Below are positions 33,668 to 42,259 of a DNA stretch of 64,000 nt, one piece after another. The notes under the pieces were generated by a model that saw only the letters and a list, made by a program, of their open reading frames with translations, had not been told where the DNA came from and made no database searches. The stretch lies in assembly GCF_024628865.1 (NCBI RefSeq), contig NZ_CP102384.1, positions 4,227,001-4,291,000 on the forward strand, written 5' to 3'. Position numbers and translations under genes: made by a program. Each line of letters starts with the position of its first letter. The first letter of the stretch is position 1. This stretch comes from Sphingopyxis sp. DBS4. Its GTDB lineage: Bacteria > Pseudomonadota > Alphaproteobacteria > Sphingomonadales > Sphingomonadaceae.

Positions 33668-35550
33668 CAGATCGGCCCATCATCCCGATCGGCCGGGGGA
33701 GCCGCCGGTTTCTTCTTTGCCTTCGGCTTCTCGGTCGCTGCTTGCGCCGGATCATTCGGCGTTTCCGGTTGAGGTGCCAATGATCGATGCCACAGGCTTG
33801 TCTCAGGGTCCGCTTCGACGAAAGCAGGTTGTCTCGGCTCGCCACGTCGCGCAATATGATCGGCGGTGAGCGAGATGCGGGCGACCGGGAACCCGTCGGG
33901 GAAAAGCAAATAGCCTTCGTGGCGCGGGAGGCGAAGTTCGCTTTCGAACACGGCGGGGCGGTCCTTGCGCTGCCGACCGAGCGTTATCCTGGGCTTGTCG
34001 TCCCCATCGCCGAACCCGCCGCTCATCGTATGGACCTCCACTTCGCAGGTGCCGATCGTGTCGCTCGCCCATTGGCGTGACTCGCCTTCGGTCATCTGGA
34101 GGAAGAGCTTGGTGTTGCAGCAGCCGAGCATGGATTCGGCCAGATCCTTGCCGTAGCGATGCCGCATCAAGCCTATTGCCTGGAAGGTGATAACGACCGC
34201 CGCGCCGAACTTGCGGCCCTCAGGCAGCAGACGTGCAAGGTTGTCGACGCGAGGGAGGTCGGCGAGCTCGTCGAGGAGGAACCAGATGCGCCGCTCGGAC
34301 GACGGTGAAAGCCCGAGAACGGCGCTTGCGGCGCATTCAAGCCAGCAGGCGAGCAGCGGCTTCGACGCTGCGAAATGCTCCTCCTTGCGCGGTACGAAGA
34401 TCCACGGCTTCGCGCCCTTCCGTTCGTCGAGGCGGGTTATGAAATCGCGGAAGGCGAAGGCTTTCTCGCCTTCCTCGGGCATCCGAAGGAACTGTATCAG
34501 GTTCGCGGCTTTCGCGAGCATGAAGAGCACACTGCCGGTGGCCCGGTCGGCATCGTCGGAGAATGTGCGGGCCGACGATGTGTCCTTCAGCCAGGTCTTG
34601 AGCTTGTCCTTGTCCCACTTCTGCAGCGCTTCAAGCAGGTCCGGCAGCGTGCATTTCTTCTCCTTCCACAATTCCCGGAGCATGTTGGCGACGAGGATAC
34701 GGCTCGTCTCCAGCCATACGTCGTTGTCCTTGTCGCCGGTATCGGGAATGAGCTGCTGCGCAATACGATCAGCGTCGGCCGGATGCGCGATCTCGGCGAA
34801 GGGCGACCAATAGACGCAGCGGGCATCGAACGGATTGAGGATGATGTCACCGCACTCGGGCCGGTAATAATGGGCGATGAACTCGCCGCTCGTGTCGTAG
34901 ACCAGCGCCGCTTCGCCGCGCGCCGCAATCCCGTCGAGCATTTGGCGCAGCACCGTCGTCTTGCCGCTGCCGGTGGTTCCGACCATCGCCATGTGCCGGG
35001 TTTCTAGGCGGCGGGGAAAGGGGACGGGGCCGATCGCCAGCGGATGCGTGCCGGATTCGGGTCGTGCGAGCTTCGCGAGTTCCTTCTCGGTGGTCACCTT
35101 GGTGCCGCCGATGACGCGATCCCGGAGCGCGCGTTCGCGTCGCCGTGCCGCGACACCGCGAAGCAGGAACAGGCCCGACAGCCATGCGGCAAATCCGAGC
35201 AAGCTGCCGCGCATGACAAATGACTTGGTGATGCTTGCCCGGCGAACCCAATAGGGATCGGTCGCGACTGTGCGGGCGGGCGTCAAATAGTCCGCCCCCT
35301 CGTAATGGATCACCATCCCGGGATCGCCGCCCGAGCCGGCCGCAAACCAAGCGAGCATCTTGGCATGATAATGAGTGCCGGTGTCCTGAACGATGCGCGG
35401 ATCGAGCATCAGATAGGGGGCGGCCAGACCGCCGAGCGCGATTGACGAAAGCATGATCGCAATTTGCCGTTTGAACCGCCGCGTCTGGCTGTAGCGAAGA
35501 TGACGCCGCAGCGTCTCGGCATGGAGCCGGCGATCATGAAGCTCGCTCAT
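33667..35550 (-). CDS. Type IV coupling protein (TraD/TrwB/VirD4-like)
   Basis: A 627-residue protein. Two transmembrane helices lie near the N-terminus (about 30-50 and 110-130). MVGTTGSGKTTVLRQML is the Walker A, and RIWFLLDELADLPRVDNLARLL is the Walker B and coupling-protein signature. The C-terminal tail is Lys/Ala/Pro-rich. It would sit in the inner membrane and hand the relaxase-DNA complex to a type IV secretion channel. It lies between the accessory RHH gene (4-bp overlap) and the relaxase (1-bp overlap), so the three form one coupled operon. Confidence 0.95.
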   Translation of the reverse strand: MSELHDRRLHAETLRRHLRYSQTRRFKRQIAIMLSSIALGGLAAPYLMLDPRIVQDTGTHYHAKMLAWFAAGSGGDPGMVIHYEGADYLTPARTVATDPYWVRRASITKSFVMRGSLLGFAAWLSGLFLLRGVAARRRERALRDRVIGGTKVTTEKELAKLARPESGTHPLAIGPVPFPRRLETRHMAMVGTTGSGKTTVLRQMLDGIAARGEAALVYDTSGEFIAHYYRPECGDIILNPFDARCVYWSPFAEIAHPADADRIAQQLIPDTGDKDNDVWLETSRILVANMLRELWKEKKCTLPDLLEALQKWDKDKLKTWLKDTSSARTFSDDADRATGSVLFMLAKAANLIQFLRMPEEGEKAFAFRDFITRLDERKGAKPWIFVPRKEEHFAASKPLLACWLECAASAVLGLSPSSERRIWFLLDELADLPRVDNLARLLPEGRKFGAAVVITFQAIGLMRHRYGKDLAESMLGCCNTKLFLQMTEGESRQWASDTIGTCEVEVHTMSGGFGDGDDKPRITLGRQRKDRPAVFESELRLPRHEGYLLFPDGFPVARISLTADHIARRGEPRQPAFVEADPETSLWHRSLAPQPETPNDPAQAATEKPKAKKKPAAPPADRDDGPI

Positions 35551-35915
35551 GGCCGTTCCGCCATCGCGGCGCGCTGCCGGTCATAGGCCCGGTTGGTCTC
35601 GGCGCTGATGACCTCGTCGGTCTTTTCGTCGCCCATCGCCGCGCTGCGCGCATAGCAATAAGCTGCGCACGCTGTGAACAAGGTGCGGTCGAGCATGCGC
35701 TCGACATCGGCGAGACGGGTGCTGATCGATGCGACCTCGGCGACAAGTTCACGCGACCCGTCATCGGCAACTGGCGGTTTCGTCTCGGCGGCGACACCGG
35801 CCTTCACGCAACGCTGGAGCATTTCGTAGGGGGTGACATTTTGCTGGGCAGCGAGCTTCTGCATGGCCTTGTCGACGGCGGTCGGCACGCGGACGGTGTA
35901 TTGGGTCGTCCTCAT
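35547..35915 (-). CDS. Ribbon-helix-helix mobilisation accessory protein
   Basis: A 122-residue protein starting at ATG 35915 (MRTTQYTVRVPTAVDKAMQ), behind a GGGGA-containing ribosome site. The N-terminal 45 residues are a MetJ/Arc-type ribbon-helix-helix (TQYTVRVPTAVDKAMQKLA). The rest is helical and ends in a basic tail. Small RHH proteins of this kind bind oriT next to MobF relaxases and may repress the operon. Its stop overlaps the coupling-protein start by 4 bp. A longer in-frame opening to 36041 has no support. Confidence 0.8.
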   Translation of the reverse strand: MRTTQYTVRVPTAVDKAMQKLAAQQNVTPYEMLQRCVKAGVAAETKPPVADDGSRELVAEVASISTRLADVERMLDRTLFTACAAYCYARSAAMGDEKTDEVISAETNRAYDRQRAAMAERP

Positions 35916-35960
35916 CGCGCCATCCCCGCGAGAGTGCGGGTAGCAGTCTCGAAAACGCCT

Positions 35961-35994
35961 GGGAAACCGCCGCTTTGACGCAGGCGGAACTCCC
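35961..35994. other. Candidate oriT-like hairpin upstream of the mobilisation operon
   Basis: In the 207-bp gap before the RHH gene, an imperfect hairpin has CCGCC/GGCGG inner arms around a 10-base loop and GGGA/TCCC outer arms. In MobF plasmids the transfer origin usually lies here, beside the accessory gene. The nick sequence of this group is unknown to me, so this is only a location guess. Confidence 0.25.
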
Positions 35995-36122
35995 TGTAGT
36001 CTAATCGTACTCTCGAAAAGTGGCGAAAAAGCTGGATGCACCCGTGCGTGAGGTGTGTATCCAAATTACGGGTCCGATGCGTAGCATCGCGGCCCAGCGA
36101 CATCGCCTCAAAAGCAGTCGTC

Positions 36123-36671
36123 TCAGACATGATCCGAGCCCTCCTTGCGGGGGGCTGCAACCATGCGATCCTGATCGAAGATGTCGCCCCTTGCCGCGAT
36201 CATCGTCTTGGCCTTGCGATCGGCAGCCTCGCGATCAAAGGCTACCGGCGTCATCGGGCACTCGCGCAAACCATTATCCGCAATCCACGCTTGAATCGCC
36301 CGCTCGATCGCCGCCCGCATTTGAAAATGAAGATCGCTCGCCTGATAAGGATCGAGGTGAGCAGTAACGCCGGAGCTGAGAACGAGGCCACCCAGCGGGA
36401 AAACATGATTGCCTGCCCACTGGTACGGCCCATCGATTCGGCAAAAGCTCGTTTCGCCGTCATAGAGAGCGAGAGGCGGGCGCTCTGCCCGGTTCCACGC
36501 AGCCAGCGCGGACCGGTAGGTATCTCCGTCTTCACCGTCAGCGATCAGCTTCTCGATCAGCGGAACTACGCAAGGTGCGTTGTATCGATCGACGGCGAAA
36601 CGCAGGGTGACCTTGTGGTCAAAGCGGAAAAAATTGGAGAGCTGGTCGGCGGCTTTGCGCAGAATGGACAT
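36123..36671 (-). CDS. Hypothetical protein
   Basis: A 182-residue soluble protein starting at ATG 36671, behind AAAGGA. I do not recognise the family. It opens MSILRKAADQLSNFFRFD, has a central beta-rich part with YDGETSFCRIDGPYQWAG, and ends acidic/basic mixed with a possible KTMIAARGDIFD helix. It lies between the mobilisation operon and the small HTH gene and faces the same way, so it may belong to the same mobile module. Confidence 0.6.
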   Translation of the reverse strand: MSILRKAADQLSNFFRFDHKVTLRFAVDRYNAPCVVPLIEKLIADGEDGDTYRSALAAWNRAERPPLALYDGETSFCRIDGPYQWAGNHVFPLGGLVLSSGVTAHLDPYQASDLHFQMRAAIERAIQAWIADNGLRECPMTPVAFDREAADRKAKTMIAARGDIFDQDRMVAAPRKEGSDHV

Positions 36672-36744
36672 GCGGTGTCCTTTCAATAAAATGGGATGTG
36701 TCGGTGGGATGGTGGGCGATGTGTCGCCCTCCAGGGGATAAGGC

Positions 36745-36912
36745 CTAAGCCTGAGCTTGGGTCAGCCGTCTGATCGACTCGGTGGTGATCAGCGTCCGCG
36801 TCCCGATCTTGAGGGCATCGACCTGTCCGGCCTTGATGAGCTTGTAGATCGTGCTGCGACCGACGCCGAGCGCCTTCGCTGTACGGTTAATCGAATATGC
36901 GAGTTCATCCAT
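36745..36912 (-). CDS. Small helix-turn-helix protein, excisionase/AlpA-like
   Basis: A 55-residue protein too short for many gene callers. ATG 36912 follows GGAGG. YSINRTAKALGVGRSTIYKLIKAG is a winged HTH of the MerR/excisionase (Xis, AlpA) type, followed by the usual wing (ALKIGTRTLITTESIRR). Such proteins bend DNA for excision of integrated elements or activate their genes. It sits near the end of the island beside tRNA-Gly, as expected for an integrated mobile element, although no integrase is within view. Confidence 0.8.
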   Translation of the reverse strand: MDELAYSINRTAKALGVGRSTIYKLIKAGQVDALKIGTRTLITTESIRRLTQAQA

Positions 36913-37082
36913 TGTCGCCTCCGTTCGAGTGCCGCGATGCGGCGGGCGACAGGTTCATTTGCACGCAAGCGCCCACATTCCCAACGGTGTGCAGAAGCGC
37001 CTATTTCAGCCGGTTGGGGAGTTTCCCGGCAATTGGTTTCGACCAGAAACTACGCAAAAGCGTTATTCCTTGGTAATTCAGG

Positions 37083-37940
37083 CTAGGAATCAGAAGAGCG
37101 ATTTTTTTTGATCGCTCCCAGAATATCGTTTGCGTAACCTGCAAGCTGGGTGTCGCTAGGGACATCAAGCCGCCTGCCGATATACCAATGCACTAGTAGG
37201 CCTATGATCACCTTCTGATTTCCGCTCTTTTTAGTGATGTCGAGCGCGCGCACCTTGGGATGGTCTATCAGCGAGATGATCGCGCCGGTGTAATCATACT
37301 TCTTGGGCACGCCAGACCGCTTGGGTTTGGCCTTGGCGTCAGCGATCAGTTTGTCGACGTCCGCCTCAAGGAACAATTCCCGGGCGAACCAGAAACCGAC
37401 AGGCCCGAAGAGGGCGTTGCGGATCGTGCTGTCGTTGGCCACATGCGCAGCACGAAGTTTGCCGAAGAAGTAGCGATGATCGACATAGCGGCGCGCGCCG
37501 TTTCGAGCGAAGTAAAAGGCGCGCGGTGACGATTCGAGTTGGAGGATGGCGAACAGGTGCTCCAAATTTCGGACGGCCGGGTCTTCGGGGTCCGCATAAA
37601 CCGGCTTCTGGGGCGTGGCAGCCTTCATACCGCCATACTGAAAAACGCGCCACGAGGCGCCAGCCGCCATCATTAAACCAAAACAACCCAAACCGGTCAG
37701 CCCGATGGCATCGGCTCCGGGCGCCTGATTCAGAGTGAGAGCGAGCCAAGGAAGCAAGATAATAACAGTCGCGAAAGCGGCGGCCGCAGATGTGGTGGAT
37801 AAGAGCCAGTATCTCTTTTGAATGACGCGTGAGGCATCCGCCGCGATGCGATCGAGCTCAGCAAGGCCAGTCTGCCCATTCGTGTTGATGAAGCGGGCCG
37901 CAACTCTGCGAAGCGGCAATACTTCTGTTCGGTCATCCAC
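37083..37940 (-). CDS. Hypothetical two-helix membrane protein
   Basis: A 285-residue protein. The start is set at GTG 37940 with AGGAG 6 bp upstream. The open frame continues to 38384, but that extension runs through tRNA-Gly and cannot be coding. Two transmembrane helices lie at about 48-66 (STTSAAAAFATVIILLPWLAL) and 72-95 (IGLTGLGCFGLMMAAGASW). The rest is cytoplasmic-looking and basic, ending KKNRSSDS. I do not recognise the family. It is the last gene of the accessory island before the tRNA. Confidence 0.65.
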   Translation of the reverse strand: MDDRTEVLPLRRVAARFINTNGQTGLAELDRIAADASRVIQKRYWLLSTTSAAAAFATVIILLPWLALTLNQAPGADAIGLTGLGCFGLMMAAGASWRVFQYGGMKAATPQKPVYADPEDPAVRNLEHLFAILQLESSPRAFYFARNGARRYVDHRYFFGKLRAAHVANDSTIRNALFGPVGFWFARELFLEADVDKLIADAKAKPKRSGVPKKYDYTGAIISLIDHPKVRALDITKKSGNQKVIIGLLVHWYIGRRLDVPSDTQLAGYANDILGAIKKNRSSDS

Positions 37941-38134
37941 CGGCTTCTCCTCGGGCAAGAGATAATACAGCGGCGAAGGAGAGCCAATTACAAACACTTG
38001 CTCGGTTACCAAAACACGGCGCCCGACAAAGATAGACGGCTCGCAGCGTGGTAGCCCGGTGGTAGCCCAGCGAAATACGCATCGCGCGGCGCCAAACGCC
38101 GCGCCGCTTAAATGGCTGAATTTGTAGGAAAAAC

Positions 38135-38209
38135 TGGAGCGGGCGAAGGGATTCGAACCCTCGACCCCAACCTTGGCAAGGTTGTGCTCTACCCCTGAGC
38201 TACGCCCGC
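38135..38209 (-). tRNA. tRNA-Gly (anticodon GCC)
   Basis: A complete 75-nt tRNA with encoded CCA (CCA at 38135-38137). The 7-bp acceptor stem is GCGGGCG/CGCCCGC, and the D-loop contains AGGGGTAGA. The anticodon loop TTGCCAA gives GCC, and the T-arm contains GGTTCGAATCC. It marks the right border of the accessory island; tRNA 3' ends are frequent integration sites, and here the 3' end faces the island. Confidence 0.97.
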
Positions 38210-38411
38210 TCTGGCGGCTGGAAACGGGTCGCTCCCAGCGGGTGAGGCGCGCGATTAGCACCGGCTTTCGGAGTCGGCAAGCCCTGTTTGCGCTTTTTCC
38301 GCGAAGGATTGGCATTGGCGCGCCAAATCCCACATAAGCGCGTGAAGAGTCTTTTTCGCCCATGCGGAAGCGCGCCGGGCTCATGCGTATATACTAAGGA
38401 GCATCATCACC

Positions 38412-39323
38412 GTGGCCACGCTCGGTCTGAACCCGCAAGAGAAGGAAGCCGTCGAAGCCTTCCGCCGCGACGTCGTCGATCCGTCGATGAAAAGCCTCGT
38501 CATCCTCGATTTCTGGGCCGAATGGTGCGGGCCGTGCAAGCAGCTTGCGCCGGTGCTCGAAAAGGTCGCCGCGGATTATGCCGACAAGGGCGTCGTCCTG
38601 GTGAAGGTCGATGTCGATGCGAACGGCTTCATCGCCAGCCAGTTCCAGGTCCAGTCGATCCCGACCGTCTATGCGATCTTTCAGGGCCAACCGGTCGCCA
38701 ACCTGACCAATGCGCGGACCGAAAGCCAGCTCAAGGCGCTACTCGACCAGTTGCTCGCGCAGCTTCCGATCGAGAGCGAGGCGAGCGCCCGCGCGGTCGA
38801 GATCGCGCCGGTGATCGAGATGGGCGAGGGCGTGCTGGCCGAGGGCGACGGGCCGCGCGCCGCGGGCATTTTTTCGCAGATCGTCGAGATGGCGCCCGAC
38901 AATGCCGCGGCGCACGGCGGGCTGATCCGCGCGCTGCTGCTGGCGGGCGACACCGAAGCCGCCCAGGCGGCGCTTGATGCGGTGCCTGCCGAGATCGCCG
39001 CCGACCCTGCGATCGCGCAGGCGAAAAGCGCGCTTGCGCTCGCTGCCGACGCTCCCGATGCGGGCGAGCTTGCGGGGTTCGAGGCCGCGGTCGCGGCGGA
39101 CCCCGACGACCATCAGGCGCGCTTCGACCTTGCCGCGGCGCAGATCGGCGCCGGGCAGCGCGATGCCGCCGCCGACAATCTGCTCCACATCGTCGCCGCC
39201 GACCGCGAATGGAACGACGGCGCCGCGCGCGCCAAACTGCTGTCGCTGTTCGAAGCCGTGGGCCTCGAAGACCCGTGGGTCGCGGCGCAGCGCCGCCGCC
39301 TGTCGCTGATCCTGTTCGGCTGA
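38412..39323 (+). CDS. ybbN: Thioredoxin-TPR protein (YbbN/CnoX-like)
   Basis: A 303-residue protein starting at GTG 38412. The N-terminal thioredoxin fold has the active-site motif DFWAEWCGPCKQLAP (about 36-50), followed by a C-terminal TPR-like helical part of about 170 residues (GIFSQIVEMAPDNAAAHGGL and repeats). This is the layout of YbbN/CnoX, which combines holdase and redox roles in protein quality control. The CxxC is intact, unlike the E. coli protein. It begins the core segment right of the tRNA and is followed 6 bp later by the LON-N gene. Confidence 0.9.
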   Translation: MATLGLNPQEKEAVEAFRRDVVDPSMKSLVILDFWAEWCGPCKQLAPVLEKVAADYADKGVVLVKVDVDANGFIASQFQVQSIPTVYAIFQGQPVANLTNARTESQLKALLDQLLAQLPIESEASARAVEIAPVIEMGEGVLAEGDGPRAAGIFSQIVEMAPDNAAAHGGLIRALLLAGDTEAAQAALDAVPAEIAADPAIAQAKSALALAADAPDAGELAGFEAAVAADPDDHQARFDLAAAQIGAGQRDAAADNLLHIVAADREWNDGAARAKLLSLFEAVGLEDPWVAAQRRRLSLILFG

Positions 39324-39329
39324 CGCGCC

Positions 39330-39980
39330 ATGACCGAAGCCGCACCCCTCACCATCCAGCGGATCGCGATCTTTCCGCTGCCCGGCGCGGTGCTGTTTCC
39401 GGGGCTGCACCTGCCACTCCACATCTTCGAACCGCGCTACAAGGCGATGGTGCAGGAGGTGCTCGCGCGCGACCGCCAGATCGGAATGATCCAGCCGCGC
39501 CAGATCCCCGGCGAGGAAGCCCGCGAACCTCCCGCGCTTTACGATGTCGGCTGTGTCGGGCGCATCGTCGACGTCGAGGCGCTCGATGAAGGTCGCTTCA
39601 ATCTGGTGCTCGAAGGCGTCGCGCGCTTCCGCGTCCGCCGCGAGCTCGACGTCACGACGCCGTTCCGGCAGGTCGAAGCCGAGATCGAGGTCGAGGCCGA
39701 AGAGGATGCCGTGCTGTCGAGCATCGAGCGCGCGAGCCTCGAACGCGAGGCGAAGCGCTTCGCGGCGCGGCAGGGCTATGTCGTCGACTGGGATTCGGTC
39801 GGCCAGCTCGACGACGCGACTTTGGTCAACGGCATCGCGCAGGTCGCGCCGTTCGACGCGGCGGCGAAGCAGGCACTCCTCGAGACAAGCCCGATCGACG
39901 CGCGCGCCGAGCTGGTCGTGCAGATGATGCAATTCTTCGGCCGTTTCGACGGCGACGATGGGCGCGCGACGCTGCAGTAG
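39330..39980 (+). CDS. LON-N (substrate-binding) domain protein
   Basis: A 216-residue protein that matches only the N-terminal domain of Lon protease, opening IQRIAIFPLPGAVLFPGLHLPLHIFEPRYKAM. It has no ATPase or protease domain. These stand-alone proteins are widespread in alphaproteobacteria and have no settled role, possibly substrate recognition. It is 6 bp downstream of the thioredoxin-TPR gene and so shares its operon. Confidence 0.92.
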   Translation: MTEAAPLTIQRIAIFPLPGAVLFPGLHLPLHIFEPRYKAMVQEVLARDRQIGMIQPRQIPGEEAREPPALYDVGCVGRIVDVEALDEGRFNLVLEGVARFRVRRELDVTTPFRQVEAEIEVEAEEDAVLSSIERASLEREAKRFAARQGYVVDWDSVGQLDDATLVNGIAQVAPFDAAAKQALLETSPIDARAELVVQMMQFFGRFDGDDGRATLQ

Positions 39981-39994
39981 CCCTCTGTACCGGC

Positions 39995-40702
39995 TCAATG
40001 CGGCTTGGCGCCCACCATGCGGGCCATGTCGGCGAAGGCCCGGCGCACGATATGGCGATCGGCTTCGCCGAGCCGTTCGATCAGCGCTTCGGTGTGAGTG
40101 AGTTGGCGGCGTACCAGCGCGCCTTCTTCGCTTACTTTCGCCGCTACCCGTGCGGGCGCCGCCGCGCCGCGCGGGGTGCGCATGAGCGCCTTTTCGCGCC
40201 GCATCGCCCAGCCGGCAACGAGTCGATCAGCGACAAGATTTGCCAGACCGTCGGCAGCCGCCTGCTCGGTTGCCGCTTCAGCGCGGGGATCGACAAGCCC
40301 GTCATCGACACCCTCGTCCGCCAGCGCGTCGAGCGACAGCGTCGCACCCACCGCGCGCCGGCCGGCGCAGCGCTGATCGCCATGGAGTCGCAGGCGCAGC
40401 GCCTGCAATTCGGCGCGGATCTGCCAATTGACATAGGTGGTGAAAAGCGCCCGTGACGGATCGTAGCGTTCGGCGGCGCGGTGGAGCGCGATCGCGCACG
40501 CCTGCGCCGCATCGTCAGCGGCGTCGGCGAGGCCGTAGGTCCGGGTGAAATAACGGATGCGCGGCGCGACCTGCGCGAAAAGATGCTGGAAAGCACGGTC
40601 GACGCGCGCTCGCGCGCGCGCTCCCGGTGCTGCTTCGAGCGCGGTGCGCGTCTGGATCAATTCGGTGACAGCATCTTCGAGGGCGTCGCTTTTGGCCGAC
40701 AT
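39995..40702 (-). CDS. Sigma-70 region-2-like protein
   Basis: A 235-residue protein with a region-2-like helix set (DRAFQHLFAQVAPRIRYFTRTYGL, then DAADDAAQACAIALHRAAERYDPSRALFTTYVNWQIRAELQ, residues about 35-105). The spacing FTTYVNWQIR is typical of sigma region 2.3/2.4. No clear region 4 is seen; the C-terminus ends in a helix (ERLGEADRHIVRRAF) that could be a degenerate region 4. The start at 40702 is preceded by GGGGAACGACC. It may be a small divergent sigma factor or an evolved relative; it converges on the LON-N gene. Confidence 0.7.
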   Translation of the reverse strand: MSAKSDALEDAVTELIQTRTALEAAPGARARARVDRAFQHLFAQVAPRIRYFTRTYGLADAADDAAQACAIALHRAAERYDPSRALFTTYVNWQIRAELQALRLRLHGDQRCAGRRAVGATLSLDALADEGVDDGLVDPRAEAATEQAAADGLANLVADRLVAGWAMRREKALMRTPRGAAAPARVAAKVSEEGALVRRQLTHTEALIERLGEADRHIVRRAFADMARMVGAKPH

Positions 40703-40837
40703 GGTCGTTCCCCATCCTGCGCGGGCCCAGTTGCCCGCAGGACAGGGGATAGGCTGCGATGGTTAGCGGCGACGTGCCGGGCGGCTAGGTATAAATACAT
40801 ATCCGTCGCCCCTGCGCGGACGGGACCGACGATCGGG

Positions 40838-42067
40838 TCAGATTTCGGCGCCCGCCAGCAGGCGCGGCAGGTCGCCCGCCTCGCCGCGCGCCTCGTCCAT
40901 GAAGAAGCGCTTGAGCATCGGCATGCGCTGCACCGCGCCGAGCCCGGCGCGGCGGACGGCGGAGGCGGTCTTGCCCGGAATCCCGAACAGGCGGGTGAGG
41001 CCGTCGGTCGCGAGGCTGACCATCAGATTGTCGAGCCCGCGCCAGCGCTGATAGCGCGCGAGCAAGGCCGCGTCGCCGAGATCGAGCCCGATTCGCGCGC
41101 CCTCGACGAGCACCTCGGTCAGCGCCGCGACGTCGCGCAGACCCAGGTTGAGCCCCTGCCCCGCGATCGGGTGGATACCGTGCGCGGCGTCGCCGACGAG
41201 CGCGATGCGGTCGGCGACGATCTTCGCGCTGTGATGGAAACCGAGCGGATAGGTCATGCGCGGCGCGACGAGCTCCATCGCGCCGAGCAGCCCGCTCGCG
41301 CGCTTTTCGAGCTCGGCGGTGAAGCCGCGGTCGCCGAGCTTGGCGAAGCCCGGCCCGTCCTTTTCGGACACGGTCCACACGAACGCCGAGCGATGCCGCC
41401 CCTGCTCGTCGTCGACGAGCGGGAGCAGCGCGAAAGGCCCCGAGGGGAAGAAGATTTCGTGCGCGACGTGATCGTGCGGCCTGGCGTGCGCGACCGCGCC
41501 GATCATCGCGTGATGATGATAGGACCAGTTCGCGATGCTGAACCCCGCCGCGTCGCGCGTCGGCGAGCGCCGACCCTCGGCGACGATCAGCAACGGCGCC
41601 GCGAGCTGCGTCCCGTCGGCGAGCGTCAGCGTCACGCCATGCGGCCCGACGTCGCGCGCCACGACCTTCGCGGGCGCGAAGAGCCGCACGAGCGGCGCTT
41701 CTGCGATCCCCGCCGCGAGCGCGAGACGAAGGCGACGATTCTCGACCATTGTCCCCAGGGCCGGGGCATCCTCGGCAGTGACGAAATCGAGCTCGCCAGC
41801 CTGCCCGCCGTCGCTGACCTTGATCGCGCGGATCGGGCAGCCGTGATCGGCCAGCCGGTCGGCGATGCCGATGACCTCGAACATCCGCCACACCGCGCTC
41901 GCGATCGCCGAGGCGCGGCCGTCGAAGCCCGGCGCGGTCGTCGCCACCGGATCGGCGGGATCGACGATCTGACTCGACAGGCCGTGGCGAGCGAGGGCGA
42001 GGGCCAGCGCCTGTCCGACGAGGCCGCCGCCGGAGATCAGAACATCGCTGCGCAGAGGTTCGGTCAT
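40838..42067 (-). CDS. UbiH/UbiF/COQ6-type FAD-dependent hydroxylase
   Basis: A 409-residue flavoprotein monooxygenase. DVLISGGGLVGQALALALARHG is the N-terminal FAD Rossmann motif, and RIALVGDAAHGIHPIAGQGLNLGLRD (about residue 290) is the DG/GD motif of the ubiquinone hydroxylase family. It likely hydroxylates the ubiquinone ring; which carbon (UbiH, UbiF or UbiL-like) cannot be told. Its start is followed upstream by the ftsK promoter region with GC-rich hairpins. Confidence 0.9.
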   Translation of the reverse strand: MTEPLRSDVLISGGGLVGQALALALARHGLSSQIVDPADPVATTAPGFDGRASAIASAVWRMFEVIGIADRLADHGCPIRAIKVSDGGQAGELDFVTAEDAPALGTMVENRRLRLALAAGIAEAPLVRLFAPAKVVARDVGPHGVTLTLADGTQLAAPLLIVAEGRRSPTRDAAGFSIANWSYHHHAMIGAVAHARPHDHVAHEIFFPSGPFALLPLVDDEQGRHRSAFVWTVSEKDGPGFAKLGDRGFTAELEKRASGLLGAMELVAPRMTYPLGFHHSAKIVADRIALVGDAAHGIHPIAGQGLNLGLRDVAALTEVLVEGARIGLDLGDAALLARYQRWRGLDNLMVSLATDGLTRLFGIPGKTASAVRRAGLGAVQRMPMLKRFFMDEARGEAGDLPRLLAGAEI

Positions 42068-42165
42068 GCACCCGCCCTAGCGCGTTTTGGGGCAGGATGA
42101 AAAGGACGGCGTTTGACCGAAAGAGAGAGGAACGTCTGAAAACGACCGGAAGCGGCCGCTCCTCT

Positions 42166-42187
42166 CCCCTCCCGCAGGCGGGAGGGG
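42166..42187. repeat. GC-rich REP-like hairpin, copy 1
   Basis: Perfect 10-bp arms CCCCTCCCGC and GCGGGAGGGG around a 2-base AG centre. The same hairpin recurs at 42260-42281. Confidence 0.8.
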
Positions 42188-42259
42188 TCGGGGGTGGGCA
42201 GCGACGGTGCAATGGCCCACCCCGCTGCGACTAACGAACAAAGTTCGTAAGTCTCGCTG

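Larger units (their letters stand above)
14212..38134. mobile_element. Candidate genomic island with mobilisation module, IS66 element and defence-like genes
   Basis: Genes here are mostly uncharacterised, visibly less GC-biased than the flanks, and include a MobF relaxase, coupling protein, small excisionase-like HTH and a complete IS. The right end abuts the 3' end of tRNA-Gly, a favoured integration target. No direct copy of the tRNA 3' end was found to the left and no integrase is present, so the left border and mobility are uncertain; 14212 is only the first point where the catabolic genes stop. Confidence 0.45.

Noticed and set aside
14212..38134. A direct repeat of the tRNA-Gly 3' end to mark the left island border
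   Set aside because: Stretches like GGATTCGAACC were looked for by eye and not found; the border may be degraded or outside.
30884..38134. A complete integrative conjugative element
   Set aside because: No integrase, VirB/Tra mating-pair genes or replication genes are present in the window.
37083..38384. A 433-codon frame running from the membrane-protein gene through tRNA-Gly
   Set aside because: Its first 148 codons include the tRNA in reverse (SGVEHNLAKVGVEG) and have no ribosome site; the start was moved to GTG 37940.
38739..39998. A 419-codon minus-strand frame opposite the thioredoxin and LON-N genes
   Set aside because: Shadow of two well-recognised proteins.
40481..42100. A 539-codon open frame opposite the UbiH-type gene
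   Set aside because: No family motif; the flavoprotein motifs lie on the other strand.
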